DNA of 64,000 nt from Rhodopirellula islandica (lineage in GTDB: Bacteria; Planctomycetota; Planctomycetia; Pirellulales; Pirellulaceae), in assembly GCF_001027925.1 (NCBI RefSeq), contig NZ_LECT01000016.1:62001-126000 (forward strand). Direction: 5' to 3'. Positions 11,518-21,306 of this stretch are shown one piece after another. Made by a program: the position numbers and the translations under genes. Below the pieces are notes generated by a model. The model ran no database searches. It was given only the letters and a program-made list of their open reading frames with translations, and was not told the origin of the DNA. Numbering within the stretch: position 1 is the first letter of the stretch; the number at the start of each line of letters is the position of its first letter.

Positions 11518-11561
11518 CGTATCACGATTCTCATGATCGCCACCTGAATCCATAGGTTCCC

Positions 11562-12866
11562 ATGTCGACCGCTTCCACGACCGACACCCAACCCGACGCC
11601 CCCCAGTCCGACGATCTTGCGGCGCAGTGCGTTGACATTGCCCGTCGCGCCAAAGCGGCCTCCCGCTTGCTTGGGACTCTGGACACCAACATCAAGGATC
11701 AATGGCTGCTCGAGTCCGCGGACGCACTGGTGGACGCGACCGACGCAATCATCGCAGCCAACCAGTTGGATCTCGGAAACGCCTCCAAGTACGGGCTGAC
11801 CGACGCGGGCATCGATCGTTTGCGGTTGGACGCGGAACGAATCGCCGGGATCGCCACCGGCCTGCGCGAAATCGCCGCCCTGAACGACCCGATTGGCGAA
11901 GTCCTGGAGGGCTTTGCACGGCCAGGCGGAATGAGAATCGAAAAACGTCGCGTTCCCTTGGGCGTCGTGTTCTTCATCTATGAAAGTCGCCCCAACGTGA
12001 CCGCCGATGCCGCAGGTATCTGTGTCAAAAGCGGCAATGCGGTGATTCTTCGCGGGGGCAAAGAAGCCGCGCACAGCAGCCGTGCGATCATGGACGTGCT
12101 GCACGATGTGGGCCGCCGAGTCGGGATTCCGGAGGATGCCGTCCAGTTGGTTGGAACCACCGACCGAGCCGCTGTGGGGCATTTTCTTCAGCAAGCCGAT
12201 TTCATCGATGTCACGATCCCTCGTGGCGGCGAAAATTTGATTCGTCGTGTGGCCGCCGAAGCCACCATGCCGGTCATCAAGCACTACGACGGAAATTGCC
12301 ACGTCTACGTCGATGAATCCGCGGACGTCGAGATGGCGGTCGACATCATTGAAAACGCCAAGTGTCAACGGATGGGCGTCTGCAACGCCTGCGAATCACT
12401 CCTGATTCATCAATCGATTGCCGCCCAAGCACTCCCAGCCATCGCGAAACGCTTGGCCGGGCGTGGAATCGAAATGCGCGTCGACGAACGTGCAGCCCCC
12501 CACGTTCCCGGCGGAATTCCCGCGACCGAAGCTGATTTCGGTGCCGAATTCTTGGGCCCACAAATCAGCATCGCCGTCGTCAATTCGGTCGACGAAGCCG
12601 CGGAACACATCAACCACTACGGCTCGGGCCACACCGACGCGATTGTCACCAATGAACTGGCGGCGGCCGAGCGATTCACCGCCCTGGTGGACAGTTCTGC
12701 CGTGATGGTCAACGCCAGCACTCGCTTCAATGACGGCGGAATGTTCGGCTTGGGTGCAGAAATCGGGATTTCTACCGATAAGTTTCACGCCAGGGGCCCA
12801 TGCGGGTTGCGGGAACTGACCAGCTACAAGTACATCGTACGTGGGAACGGTCACATAAGAGGCTGA
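11562..12866 (+). CDS. proA: Gamma-glutamyl phosphate reductase (ProA)
   Basis: NADPH-dependent reduction of gamma-glutamyl phosphate to glutamate-5-semialdehyde, second step of proline synthesis in the cytoplasm. The 434-residue length fits the family. The ALDH-fold signature around the catalytic cysteine is visible ([17 protein letters not shown], about residues 266-282), as is the substrate-binding stretch [19 protein letters not shown] and the C-terminal [21 protein letters not shown]. The N-terminal 20 residues are polar and poorly conserved, so the exact start could be a few codons downstream. No proB is adjacent; fliM follows 7 bp after the stop, so the two may share a transcript although they are functionally unrelated. 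Confidence 0.95.
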   Translation: MSTASTTDTQPDAPQSDDLAAQCVDIARRAKAASRLLGTLDTNIKDQWLLESADALVDATDAIIAANQLDLGNASKYGLTDAGIDRLRLDAERIAGIATGLREIAALNDPIGEVLEGFARPGGMRIEKRRVPLGVVFFIYESRPNVTADAAGICVKSGNAVILRGGKEAAHSSRAIMDVLHDVGRRVGIPEDAVQLVGTTDRAAVGHFLQQADFIDVTIPRGGENLIRRVAAEATMPVIKHYDGNCHVYVDESADVEMAVDIIENAKCQRMGVCNACESLLIHQSIAAQALPAIAKRLAGRGIEMRVDERAAPHVPGGIPATEADFGAEFLGPQISIAVVNSVDEAAEHINHYGSGHTDAIVTNELAAAERFTALVDSSAVMVNASTRFNDGGMFGLGAEIGISTDKFHARGPCGLRELTSYKYIVRGNGHIRG

Positions 12867-12873
12867 GGACACG

Positions 12874-14163
12874 ATGTCCAACGAATCACTGAGTCAAAAT
12901 CAAGTCGAGAATCTTCTGAAGGCCATGGAAACGGCCAATTTGGACGAGGAAGGGGCCGGCGCACCCACCGAAAAGAAGGACTCAGCTGATCCGTCGGCTC
13001 CATCCCAGGCAAGCGACAACACCAGTGTTGGTTCTTCCGCTCCCGGCGTCGGTGCCGCCCATCCAGCCGACTCCAAGCCCTACTCACCTGGTGTGCCGAC
13101 CGGCTCACGAGTGACGGCGTACGACTTCAAACGCCCCGAACGCGTCGGCAAAGACCAGATGCGGGCGATGCATTCGCTCCACGAGTCGATTGCTCGTAAT
13201 TTTGGAGCCTCCATCTCCGGTCTGCTTCGGACCATGATTGAGGTCAAGCTGCTCAGCGTCGACCAGCTGACCTACAGCGAATTTGTCTTCAGTCTCGACA
13301 ATCCAAGCTGCTTCAACGTGATCAAGCCACTGCCGCTGGAAGGTCACTGGGTCCTCGACATTGCGCCGGGACTTGCCTACTCCATCATCGACCGGATGCT
13401 CGGTGGCGACCCCGTTCCGGGGGAAACGATCCGTCGACCGCTGACCGAAATCGAAACTCGGTTGATGTGCCGTGTCGTCGATTTGTTCTTGGAACAAATT
13501 GTCCCCGCCTGGCAAAATGTGATTCACCTCGAACCCTCGATCCACACCACCGAAAGCAACCCGCAACTCGCCCAAATCGTGCCTCCCAACGAAGTCGCCA
13601 TCTTGGTTGGATTCGAAGTGTTGCTTGGTAAAAACCGAGGGATGATGAACCTCTGCATTCCTTTCAATTCGATCGAAAAGTACAACGCCAAACTGTCGCG
13701 GAACGGCTGGGTGGGCTACGGAAAAACCAACCCAACCCCCCAATCCCGCCGAAAAATTGCCGACAGCATCGATGCGGCTCCGGTGGATGTGGTGGTCACT
13801 CTGGCGAGGTCCAAAATTCGCACCAGCGACCTCTTGGATCTGTCCGTGGGCGACATCATCACAACCGAACAGGCCGCCAACTCCGCGTTGGAACTGTCCG
13901 TCCAAGACGTTCCCAAATTTTCTGCCATCGCGGGTGCCTACAAAGGCAAGAAGGCGGCCCAGATCCAAGCCACGATCGAACCCAAATCTCGGGAAGCCGA
14001 CGAAATTGATCCAGAACAGGAACTGGATGACGACTCGCCAACGACTTCCGAAGCTGAAAACGCGGAAGCGGACATGGAGGAGACTTTGGACGTGGCACCA
14101 AGCAAACCCGCAGTGCCACCCAAACCCAAGCCCGTCAGCAAACCGGTGTCACGCACGAAGTGA
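12874..14163 (+). CDS. fliM: Flagellar motor switch protein FliM
   Basis: Component of the flagellar C-ring that binds phospho-CheY and sets rotation direction. The N-terminal LSQNQVENLLKAM matches the FliM CheY-binding peptide, followed by an unusually long low-complexity linker (about residues 25-80). The middle domain runs from YDFKRPERVGKDQMRAMH to about 270 and includes LDIAPGLAYSIIDRMLGGDP. A SpoA/FliN-like C-terminal domain covers about 300-365 (VVVTLARSKIRTSDLLDLSVGD). An acidic then Pro/Lys-rich tail (about 370-429) extends beyond typical FliM length of about 330-350. No other flagellar gene lies in the window. Confidence 0.93.
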   Translation: MSNESLSQNQVENLLKAMETANLDEEGAGAPTEKKDSADPSAPSQASDNTSVGSSAPGVGAAHPADSKPYSPGVPTGSRVTAYDFKRPERVGKDQMRAMHSLHESIARNFGASISGLLRTMIEVKLLSVDQLTYSEFVFSLDNPSCFNVIKPLPLEGHWVLDIAPGLAYSIIDRMLGGDPVPGETIRRPLTEIETRLMCRVVDLFLEQIVPAWQNVIHLEPSIHTTESNPQLAQIVPPNEVAILVGFEVLLGKNRGMMNLCIPFNSIEKYNAKLSRNGWVGYGKTNPTPQSRRKIADSIDAAPVDVVVTLARSKIRTSDLLDLSVGDIITTEQAANSALELSVQDVPKFSAIAGAYKGKKAAQIQATIEPKSREADEIDPEQELDDDSPTTSEAENAEADMEETLDVAPSKPAVPPKPKPVSKPVSRTK

Positions 14164-14246
14164 CGCAAACGCGAAGCCAAGATCCCGAGCAGCGCTGCCC
14201 GAGCACCAAAGCACGGACAACGAACTCCTGCTCAATCCCTCCGATG

Positions 14247-14504
14247 TCAGTTGCGGCCGGAGGGAGAGACGATCGGCGGAGACGCCAGACCGCTCTTGGT
14301 CGCGGCGGACTCCGCACGCCGAAGCGCGGCTTCCACACGATCAAGCAGCTCGTCGGAACACTCATGGTTCTGAGCCGTATCGCTGATGCAAGCCGTGAAC
14401 TCAGCACCGCAATGCTGACAGGCAACGGTACATCCAAGTAACGATGCGCGAATGTCAATTCGTCGGCCGCAGGTCGGGCAAGATTGGTTGAATCGAATGG
14501 ACAT
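14247..14504 (-). CDS. Small zinc-ribbon protein
   Basis: 85 residues with two CxxC knuckles, CPTC (residues 9-12) and CQHC (28-31), as expected of a zinc ribbon, followed by an acidic helical stretch (DELLDRVEAALRRAE). Zinc binding is inferred from the spacing; function is unknown. Similar short CxxC proteins are common in planctomycetes. Convergent with fliM and divergent from the next gene. Confidence 0.6.
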   Translation of the reverse strand: MSIRFNQSCPTCGRRIDIRASLLGCTVACQHCGAEFTACISDTAQNHECSDELLDRVEAALRRAESAATKSGLASPPIVSPSGRN

Positions 14505-14845
14505 GGTTAACCTTTCTACTGCCAGCCACTCGGCTGGTTAAATCCGTTTGATAGGGGGAATAGTAACCACAACTCCGCTGCAACGCAAACTCATTTCACG
14601 CAAGCTTCACACGACTGCTCAAGCTGCAACCATCCTAGCGCTGCCCGCTCGATAGGACAAGGATCGAAATGGACCAACTTTTCGAGAAGAACGATCGTCC
14701 AATCCGCCCCGGCCAGTGAACACATGCCCACTCACCCCGCGTGAAAGTAGCGGTTTCCCCTGCTTCGCCTCTGACAAGACGGTTATCCTGTAGAGACGTC
14801 ACACCGACGATCGAAGAATGGATTTTTACGCCCAAGCCGGTTCCT
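14505..14845. other. Intergenic region without a recognisable gene
   Basis: 341 bp between two divergently transcribed genes, so it should hold both promoters. No RNA gene, repeat or convincing promoter boxes were recognised. Confidence 0.4.
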
Positions 14846-16090
14846 ATGACACGCTCGATCCGCAATCTGATCTCCTCCGCCGCAATCTTTGCGATTCTTG
14901 CCGCTGTGTTTCCAAAAACGGAGGGTTTCAGCCAGGACACCTCCGCCGGGACCGATTCCGGCCCCCTGATCCAGCTCGAAACCCTCGACAGCGACTCGTA
15001 CTCAGGACACCTGAACAACCTGACGGGTTCCACCCTTTCGGTGACTTTGTCTGACGGCCAATCCAAGCAGTGGGAGTTGACCGAGATTTCAGAGATCCAG
15101 TGGGAGGGCTCGGCACGAACCAGCCCGCCCACCCGCGTCTTGCTTCGTGGCGGATCCGAGATCGCCTCCGCCGCCACCTCCATGAAAGAGGAAGACCTGC
15201 TGATTCGCTCAGTCGGGCAGCCATCGTTCAACGTTTCCATTCGAGCGGTGCAGTCCGTTCGATTCCGAGCCCCTTCCGCCGCGACCGATGCCAACTGGCT
15301 CGCGCTGGTCGAAGAACCCCAGCGACGCGACCGCTTGGTCATTCGCCGCGACGGCGACGCACTGGACGCCATTGAAGGCACGATCCTGGAGATCACACGC
15401 GACTCCGTGTCGTTTGACCTCAGCGGCAATATCGTTGACGCCCCTCTGGGCAAATTGGAAGGCGTGATCTTCTCCACCAACAGCGATCGGGAATCAGAGA
15501 AACCACTTCGAATCCGCGACCAGTGGGGATCACATTGGATGGCCGAACAAGCCACTTGGAACGCCACGGGTCGGTCGTTGCAGTTGGACCTGGGTGACGG
15601 GATCACACATTCGATTCCCGTCGATCAATTGCTCGACATTCGATTGTCAGGGGGAATCCTTTACCTCTGCGACGCAGAAGTTGCCCAACAAAGCCAGCTT
15701 GAACCACTGAGTGCAATCGTCGGAGAAGACCTGGCATCCACTTGGTTCGCGACAGAAACCCACTCGAAGAATCTGACGACGGTCCTGTCATCGGATCATG
15801 TCGTTCGCGTTCCAGAGGGCTATCAAAAATTGGTTGCCGCCGTCCGAATCGCATCGGATGTCGACCAGTTCGCCCCTTTGAAAGTGTCGGTCCTGTTAGA
15901 CGACCGGACTGTTTGGTCGCTGGACGTCCAAGACCGCAAACCACACGGCCTGATCTTGCCCCTGGAAGATGCTCGACGACTCACACTCCGCATCACCCAA
16001 CCTGACACGGACTCATCCACGTCGCCGCCAACCATTGCTGATGCACTGGGACATCGCGTCGAGTGGCTGGGTGCCCGCTTGTTAAAATAA
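14846..16090 (+). CDS. Secreted hypothetical protein with NPCBM-like C-terminus
   Basis: Start taken at the ATG at 14846 rather than the first in-frame ATG at 14741, because it gives a clear signal peptide (MTRSIRNLISSAAIFAILAA, cleavage near EGFSQ). About 414 residues. The body repeats a 'GG/SYSGxLxxLTGSTLSVTL..' pattern suggestive of small beta-barrel modules. The C-terminal 110 residues (VAAVRIASDVDQFAPLKVSV to HRVEWLGARLL) resemble the NPCBM/NEW2 carbohydrate-binding type fold in layout; this is a weak, by-eye match. It lies 63 bp upstream of the first of three HtrA-like genes and probably belongs to the same transcript. Confidence 0.7.
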   Translation: MTRSIRNLISSAAIFAILAAVFPKTEGFSQDTSAGTDSGPLIQLETLDSDSYSGHLNNLTGSTLSVTLSDGQSKQWELTEISEIQWEGSARTSPPTRVLLRGGSEIASAATSMKEEDLLIRSVGQPSFNVSIRAVQSVRFRAPSAATDANWLALVEEPQRRDRLVIRRDGDALDAIEGTILEITRDSVSFDLSGNIVDAPLGKLEGVIFSTNSDRESEKPLRIRDQWGSHWMAEQATWNATGRSLQLDLGDGITHSIPVDQLLDIRLSGGILYLCDAEVAQQSQLEPLSAIVGEDLASTWFATETHSKNLTTVLSSDHVVRVPEGYQKLVAAVRIASDVDQFAPLKVSVLLDDRTVWSLDVQDRKPHGLILPLEDARRLTLRITQPDTDSSTSPPTIADALGHRVEWLGARLLK

Positions 16091-16153
16091 AAGCAGGCAG
16101 CTGCCACGATGCTTTTCGCACTGACGTTTTCACACTGAGAAATACGATTCGCC

Positions 16154-18040
16154 ATGCCATCTCGATGTCTCGGTTCCGCCTGCGTGCGAATCGGTTGTTT
16201 GACCCTTGCTTTGTTCGCCTCCACCGCTCGTGCGGAAGAGTCGTCTCTTCTGCCCGATGAGCAACAGTGGATCGAAGAGTTCGAAACCGCTCGGATTGCA
16301 GGCATCGCGAAAGCGACTCCCTCCACCGTCATGGTGTTTGTTCCGGGAGGCGGTGGTGGCGGAAGCGGTGTGCTGATCACTCCCGATGGCTACGCGTTGA
16401 CAAACTTTCACGTCAGCAGTCCAGCGGGCACGTACATGCGTTGCGGCCTCAGTGACGGCAACGTCTACGACGCCGTGGTCGTTGGCATCGATCCCGTTGG
16501 CGACTTGGCCCTGATTCAATTGCTCGGCCGCGATGACTTTTCGACCGCCGACTTTGTCCCCAGCCGTTCCGTCCAAGTGGGCGATTGGTGCTTTGCAATT
16601 GGCAATCCCTTCTTGCTGGCGACCAACCTTCAACCCACTGTCACCGCCGGAATCATCAGCGGCGTGCGACGCTATCAATATCCCTCCGGCACACTGCTGG
16701 AATACGGCAACTGTTTTCAAACCGATGCCTCCATCAACCCCGGCAACTCCGGCGGTCCGTTGTACGACAACCAAGGTGACCTGATTGGAATCATCGGGCG
16801 AGCCTCGTTTGAAAAACGCGGCCGCGTCAACGTCGGTGTTGGCTATGCGATCTCAGGCGACCAAGCTCAAAACTTCCTCGGATGCCTGCACAGCGGCCGC
16901 ATCGTTGACCATGCCACGCTGGGTGCCACCGTGGGAACGGACGAGGACGGGAGCGTTCGCGTCACCAACATCCTCAGTTCCAGCGATGCCTATCGTCGCG
17001 GACTGAGGTACGGGGACGAGATCCTGGAAATCGATGGGCAGGTCATCCAAACCGCCAACGATGTTCAAAACATCTTGGCAACGTTCCCGGCGTCGTGGCG
17101 AATCCCGATCACCTATCGGCAGGACGGCGCCAGCGTTGAAACGTTGGTCCGATTGGCCAGCGTTCACCGTGGATCGGAATTGCTGGAGAAGATGAAGTCG
17201 GCACTGCCGCCACCGCCCCCCGCCCCTCCTAAACCTCCAACGCCCCCAGAACCCGGCGATGAGTCACCCGAAGCCCCCGCTGACAACGCGTCGCCGGAGG
17301 CTCCTCCAACGCCCCAACCCGACCAGTCAAAAGAAACGCTCAAGGACGCGGCAGGAGAACCCATTCCTGAAGTCGCTGCCAAACGAATCGAGATGCGGGA
17401 AGGCTATGCCAATTACTTCTACAACGAACTGCAGCAGACGAAATTCATCGAACGCCTTCGCGGACAGTTTGCCGAGGCATCCGCGGAAGAACCCGTGTGG
17501 CAGATCCGTGGCAAAACCGTTCCAGTCGCTGACGATCAACCACCAAGCGACTTTCAACTGACAATCGGTGACGGACAATTCCAATTGAAAATTGGCGACG
17601 ATGTTCAGCAGTTGTCTCGCGGTGATGAACTTCTTCGAGTGGTGGATGAACAACGTGACGCAGGCATTTTGGCTTGCCTCAGCGCACTCCAACGCATGCT
17701 GCGTCTTGGCCCCCAACAGTTCGGTGAAACCTATTACTGGGGAACCATGCCGCTGGCGGGACAACGACCGCTTCGCGACACCGTGATTGGTATTCATTCC
17801 GATCTGGAAACGCGTTTCTTGCATCACCCCGAATCCGAACGCTTGGAAGTGATCGAATCCATCGCTGGCACGGACACCGATCCCGCTGAACTTTGGTTCG
17901 GAACCGATGACGACGGGCTGCCTACCACCATGCAACTTCGCTACGGGTTGATGACCGTGCTGGACTTGCAAATCGAAGACTGGTCCGTCGAGCAAGCCAC
18001 CAAGCCTCAGGCTGCTCCAATCAATGGAGATCCATCATGA
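16154..18040 (+). CDS. HtrA/DegP-like serine protease with PDZ domain (active triad)
   Basis: Exported trypsin-fold protease. Signal peptide about residues 1-27 (ends STARAE). The triad is intact: His86 in LTNFHV, Asp117 in DPVGDLALIQ, Ser199 in NPGNSGGPLYD. One PDZ domain about 240-335 (SSDAYRRGLRYGDEILEIDG). A Pro-rich linker (about 350-395) leads to an extra domain of about 230 residues absent from standard DegP, which typically has one or two PDZs in about 450-480 residues. Its stop codon overlaps the start of the next HtrA-like gene by ATGA, so the two are translationally coupled. Likely periplasmic quality-control protease; the C-terminal domain may select substrates or partners. Confidence 0.9.
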   Translation: MPSRCLGSACVRIGCLTLALFASTARAEESSLLPDEQQWIEEFETARIAGIAKATPSTVMVFVPGGGGGGSGVLITPDGYALTNFHVSSPAGTYMRCGLSDGNVYDAVVVGIDPVGDLALIQLLGRDDFSTADFVPSRSVQVGDWCFAIGNPFLLATNLQPTVTAGIISGVRRYQYPSGTLLEYGNCFQTDASINPGNSGGPLYDNQGDLIGIIGRASFEKRGRVNVGVGYAISGDQAQNFLGCLHSGRIVDHATLGATVGTDEDGSVRVTNILSSSDAYRRGLRYGDEILEIDGQVIQTANDVQNILATFPASWRIPITYRQDGASVETLVRLASVHRGSELLEKMKSALPPPPPAPPKPPTPPEPGDESPEAPADNASPEAPPTPQPDQSKETLKDAAGEPIPEVAAKRIEMREGYANYFYNELQQTKFIERLRGQFAEASAEEPVWQIRGKTVPVADDQPPSDFQLTIGDGQFQLKIGDDVQQLSRGDELLRVVDEQRDAGILACLSALQRMLRLGPQQFGETYYWGTMPLAGQRPLRDTVIGIHSDLETRFLHHPESERLEVIESIAGTDTDPAELWFGTDDDGLPTTMQLRYGLMTVLDLQIEDWSVEQATKPQAAPINGDPS

Positions 18041-19113
18041 GCTGTGTTCCAAAATCCACACGACACCTGACTCGATCACGAAACGTCCAGCACCGTTCAA
18101 GCTGGACGCTGATCCTCTTCGGGTGCATCATCTGGTCATTCACCACTTGCTTCGGCCTCACCAACGCGTTCGCGCAGCCTTCGATGGCGAGGCCCTCCGA
18201 TCAAGTCCAACCCAAGATGGTCAAGATCTACGGAGCCGGTGGGCTGTCTGGATTGGAAGCCTATCAAAGCGGTTTCCTCGTTTCGCCAGCAGGCCACATC
18301 GCAACAGCATGGAGCTATGTGCTGGACGTGGATCCGGTCGTGATTCTTCACGACGGCCGAAGATTCGAATCCAAAATCGTGGGCTTCGAACCGGCGCTCG
18401 AATTGGCGGTGCTGAAGATCGAAGCCGATGACCTGCCGTTCTTTCCAATCCCTGAATCCAACCAAGTCTCCTGGGGCGATCCTGTGCTCGCCGTCAGCAA
18501 TTTATTTGGGATCGCGACCGGCAATGAACCCGCCAGCGTGATGCAGGGCCGCGTCGCCGCGAAAACCAAACTGGATGCCCGCCGTGGGACCTTCCAAACC
18601 CCTTATCGCGGTGAGGTCCTGTTGCTCGATTTGGTTGCCAACAACCCGGGCGCAGCCGGCGGAGCCCTGATCAATCCCGAGGGCGAATTCTTGGGAATGC
18701 TTGGCAAGGAACTTCGTGATCGCAAGACCGGTGTCTGGTTGAACTACGCCATTCCCGCCAACGTCCTTCGCCAGCCCATCGGTGACATCCTGGCTGGGCG
18801 AAAGACAACCCTGCCAGATGACTCCGATCCCGTGCTGCCCCGCGAAAAATCGCATTCGCCGCGGAGCCTCGGCATCGGCTTGATTCCAGACGTGCTTGAA
18901 AACACCCCCGCCTACATCGACTTCGTTGACAAAGAATCCGCTGCCGCTCGTGTCGACCTCCGCCCCGACGACCTGATCGTGCTGGTCAACGGTCGCCGAG
19001 TATCCCACCAACGTGCGTTTCGCGATCTGTTGAGACGGATCGATCGACGCGACCAAGTCGCGTTGGTGGTTCAACGAGACAACGAAATCCTTGACTTGGT
19101 ATTGCGCCCATGA
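18037..19113 (+). CDS. HtrA-like pseudoprotease with PDZ domain (catalytic triad lost)
   Basis: 358 residues with an export signal ending near residue 46 (LTNAFAQ), a trypsin-like fold and a C-terminal PDZ (PAYIDFVDKESAAARVDLRPDD). Aligned by eye to the upstream protease, all three catalytic positions are replaced: His by Tyr94 (TAWSYV), Asp by Glu122 (PALELAVLK), Ser by Ala207 (NPGAAGGALIN). The fold-defining Gly residues remain. Overlaps genes on both sides by 4 bp (ATGA). It cannot be a classical serine protease; a scaffold, chaperone or regulatory role for its neighbours is inferred. Confidence 0.88.
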   Translation: MSCVPKSTRHLTRSRNVQHRSSWTLILFGCIIWSFTTCFGLTNAFAQPSMARPSDQVQPKMVKIYGAGGLSGLEAYQSGFLVSPAGHIATAWSYVLDVDPVVILHDGRRFESKIVGFEPALELAVLKIEADDLPFFPIPESNQVSWGDPVLAVSNLFGIATGNEPASVMQGRVAAKTKLDARRGTFQTPYRGEVLLLDLVANNPGAAGGALINPEGEFLGMLGKELRDRKTGVWLNYAIPANVLRQPIGDILAGRKTTLPDDSDPVLPREKSHSPRSLGIGLIPDVLENTPAYIDFVDKESAAARVDLRPDDLIVLVNGRRVSHQRAFRDLLRRIDRRDQVALVVQRDNEILDLVLRP

Positions 19114-21176
19114 TTCGCGAGCTTCCCTTGGCAACCCCGCTTCAACCAACCCTTCTTCCTCGTTCGTTTGGAACGGCCCGATCGCTCATGCTGTTCGCGT
19201 TTTCGTTCTGCCTTGCAGGCGTCTGCCATGCGCAGGCTCCCTCGTCGGCACGTTATCAAAACGTCTTGGCCAAAGCCGTCCGCGGGGTCGCTCTCGACGC
19301 CTTGCCTGCCGTCGTGACCATCGAAGTCATTGGCGTCATGCAAGCCGACGGAGAAGTCCGACAAGATGCACCGACGTCGGGTGTGGTGATCGACGAAATG
19401 GGCCACGTCCTGACCTCTTCCTGGGTGACCGGTGGCGACTCCGCCAGCATCATCGTCAACACACCGAGCGGAAAACGATACCCCGCGACAGTGGTCGCCC
19501 AAGACGAACACCGCGATCTGGTGCTGTTGAAAGTCACCTCCAGCGACGAAACCTGGCAACCGATTGAATTCCCATCCACCGATCAAACCATCGACAAAGT
19601 CGGGGAAACAATGGTCGCAGTGGCTCGCTATGGCGAAGCCAACACGCCAATGGTCAGCACGGGCATCCTCTCCGCAGTCGGTCGTCTCGACGGCACTGCG
19701 ATCCAGACCGATGCCCGCATTTCACCCGCATTCTACGGCGGCCCCTTGATCGATCTGAAAGGCCGCTTTCGTGGGATCGTGATCCCAGCGGTGGGCGAGG
19801 GCGGCGCCGAAGACTCAACCGCCTGGTACGACTCCGGCATCGCATTCGCCGTCCCCAGCTCAATCATCGCCGAGAAACTGGAACAACTGCGTCGTGGAGA
19901 CAACATCCAACAGGGCTTGCTGGGCTTCGTCGTTGCAGGCAGCGATCCCTATGCAGAAGGAACCGAACTGAGTGTCGTTCGCAAACGTTCGCCCGCCGAC
20001 AAAGCCGGCCTGAAGGTTGGCGACCAAGTCCAAACAATCGGCGGCCAAAAGGTCACCCGGCGGCAGGAGATCAAACTTGCCCTGGGCCAATTCGATGCCG
20101 GTGATGACGTTGAAATCACCTACGAACGAGATGGCAAATCACTTTCAACCATCGCGACCATGGTCGCCACCATCCCACCACTTCAGCCCCAATTCATCGG
20201 CCTGATTGCCACCGATGAAGTCACCGAAGAATCGAACGAAGAGGATGCAGCAGACGAGTCCTCGACGGAGTCCGTCATTGTTCAAGTCGTTTGGAATCAG
20301 TCGCCCGCCGATGGCGTTCTGAAACCGAACGACCGGCTGATGCAACTCGATGGTTCCCCCATTTTGAACACCAATGCCCTGCGTCAGCGTCTCTGGGCAT
20401 CCGAACCCGAAACCGCAATCGAACTGATCATTGAACGCGAAGGTGAAACTCAAACGGTCTCGATCGATCCCCTGACGTTGGATGGCCCACTCGATCGGAT
20501 TGCATCGCTCAAAGCGTCGGACGATTCAGCCGCGGACGATTGGAATGTCGAAACGCTGCAGTTGCCGGACATCACCAACACCGCAGCGATCTGGTTCCCT
20601 CAACCGGAAGCCAGCGCCGAAACGGCTTCGGACGAAGCACGGTCGACGCCGCTGGCGCTGGCAATTGTTTTGGCTCCCCCCAAGGACCGCGATCCAGCCA
20701 CCATTCTCGATCCGTGGAAAGACCTCGCTCGCCAGCATCGCGTCGCGGTGTGCGTGATCTGCAGCGATGCCGACGACCAATGGCGTCCCAATGAGATCGA
20801 CGCGATCACCAAGTTGACCGCAGCCTCGCTGAAGCAATCCGGTGCGTCACCGTCCGCAGTTTCCCTGATCGGTGGCGGCGCGTTCACGATGGGCGAGAAA
20901 GCCAATCCCGCCGATTCCATGGCACTGGGTGCCTCACTCTCGACGGAAAATGTGTTTTCAGGGGTGGCCATCTCGAACGAGACCGAACCGCCCGCGATCC
21001 GACTTCGAAAGGACGGACCGCCACGATTGCTTCGGGTCCTGATCCCCAGTCCGCCAAACTCCGAGATGCCGTTCTGGGCCGCCACGCTTCGACGTATCGG
21101 GTGCCCCTTGCAAACCACACTCACGCTCAACCGTGATCTGTGCCTGCAATGGACCCGATCGCTGCTTGCGATGTGA
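19110..21176 (+). CDS. HtrA-like pseudoprotease with two PDZ domains
   Basis: 688 residues. Signal peptide about 20-42 (LFAFSFCLAGVCHAQA), trypsin-like domain about 50-260, PDZ1 about 265-355 (SPADKAGLKVGDQVQTIGG), PDZ2 about 365-455 (QSPADGVLKPNDRLMQLDG), then a C-terminal region of about 220 residues that I do not recognise. Alignment by eye with the active paralogue shows His replaced by Trp105 (LTSSWV) and Ser by Tyr209 (DARISPAFYGGPLID), with Asp136 kept (HRDLVLLK). Coupled by ATGA to the preceding gene. Third member of a one-protease, two-pseudoprotease operon, presumably acting together in the periplasm. Confidence 0.87.
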   Translation: MIRELPLATPLQPTLLPRSFGTARSLMLFAFSFCLAGVCHAQAPSSARYQNVLAKAVRGVALDALPAVVTIEVIGVMQADGEVRQDAPTSGVVIDEMGHVLTSSWVTGGDSASIIVNTPSGKRYPATVVAQDEHRDLVLLKVTSSDETWQPIEFPSTDQTIDKVGETMVAVARYGEANTPMVSTGILSAVGRLDGTAIQTDARISPAFYGGPLIDLKGRFRGIVIPAVGEGGAEDSTAWYDSGIAFAVPSSIIAEKLEQLRRGDNIQQGLLGFVVAGSDPYAEGTELSVVRKRSPADKAGLKVGDQVQTIGGQKVTRRQEIKLALGQFDAGDDVEITYERDGKSLSTIATMVATIPPLQPQFIGLIATDEVTEESNEEDAADESSTESVIVQVVWNQSPADGVLKPNDRLMQLDGSPILNTNALRQRLWASEPETAIELIIEREGETQTVSIDPLTLDGPLDRIASLKASDDSAADDWNVETLQLPDITNTAAIWFPQPEASAETASDEARSTPLALAIVLAPPKDRDPATILDPWKDLARQHRVAVCVICSDADDQWRPNEIDAITKLTAASLKQSGASPSAVSLIGGGAFTMGEKANPADSMALGASLSTENVFSGVAISNETEPPAIRLRKDGPPRLLRVLIPSPPNSEMPFWAATLRRIGCPLQTTLTLNRDLCLQWTRSLLAM

Positions 21177-21306
21177 TCGACGAAAAAGATGAGTGACGAC
21201 CAGATTGCGCGCTAATTGGTCCGGACGCTGGGCTCTGGTTGAATATTCCCCGAAAACAGAGAAAACACCAAACGATCCGCCAGTTTGCAACTGCTGAAAC
21301 AGCCCC

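Noticed and set aside
11562-14163. proA-fliM as a functional operon
   Set aside because: The genes are only 7 bp apart and may be co-transcribed, but no functional link is known, so no pathway claim is made.
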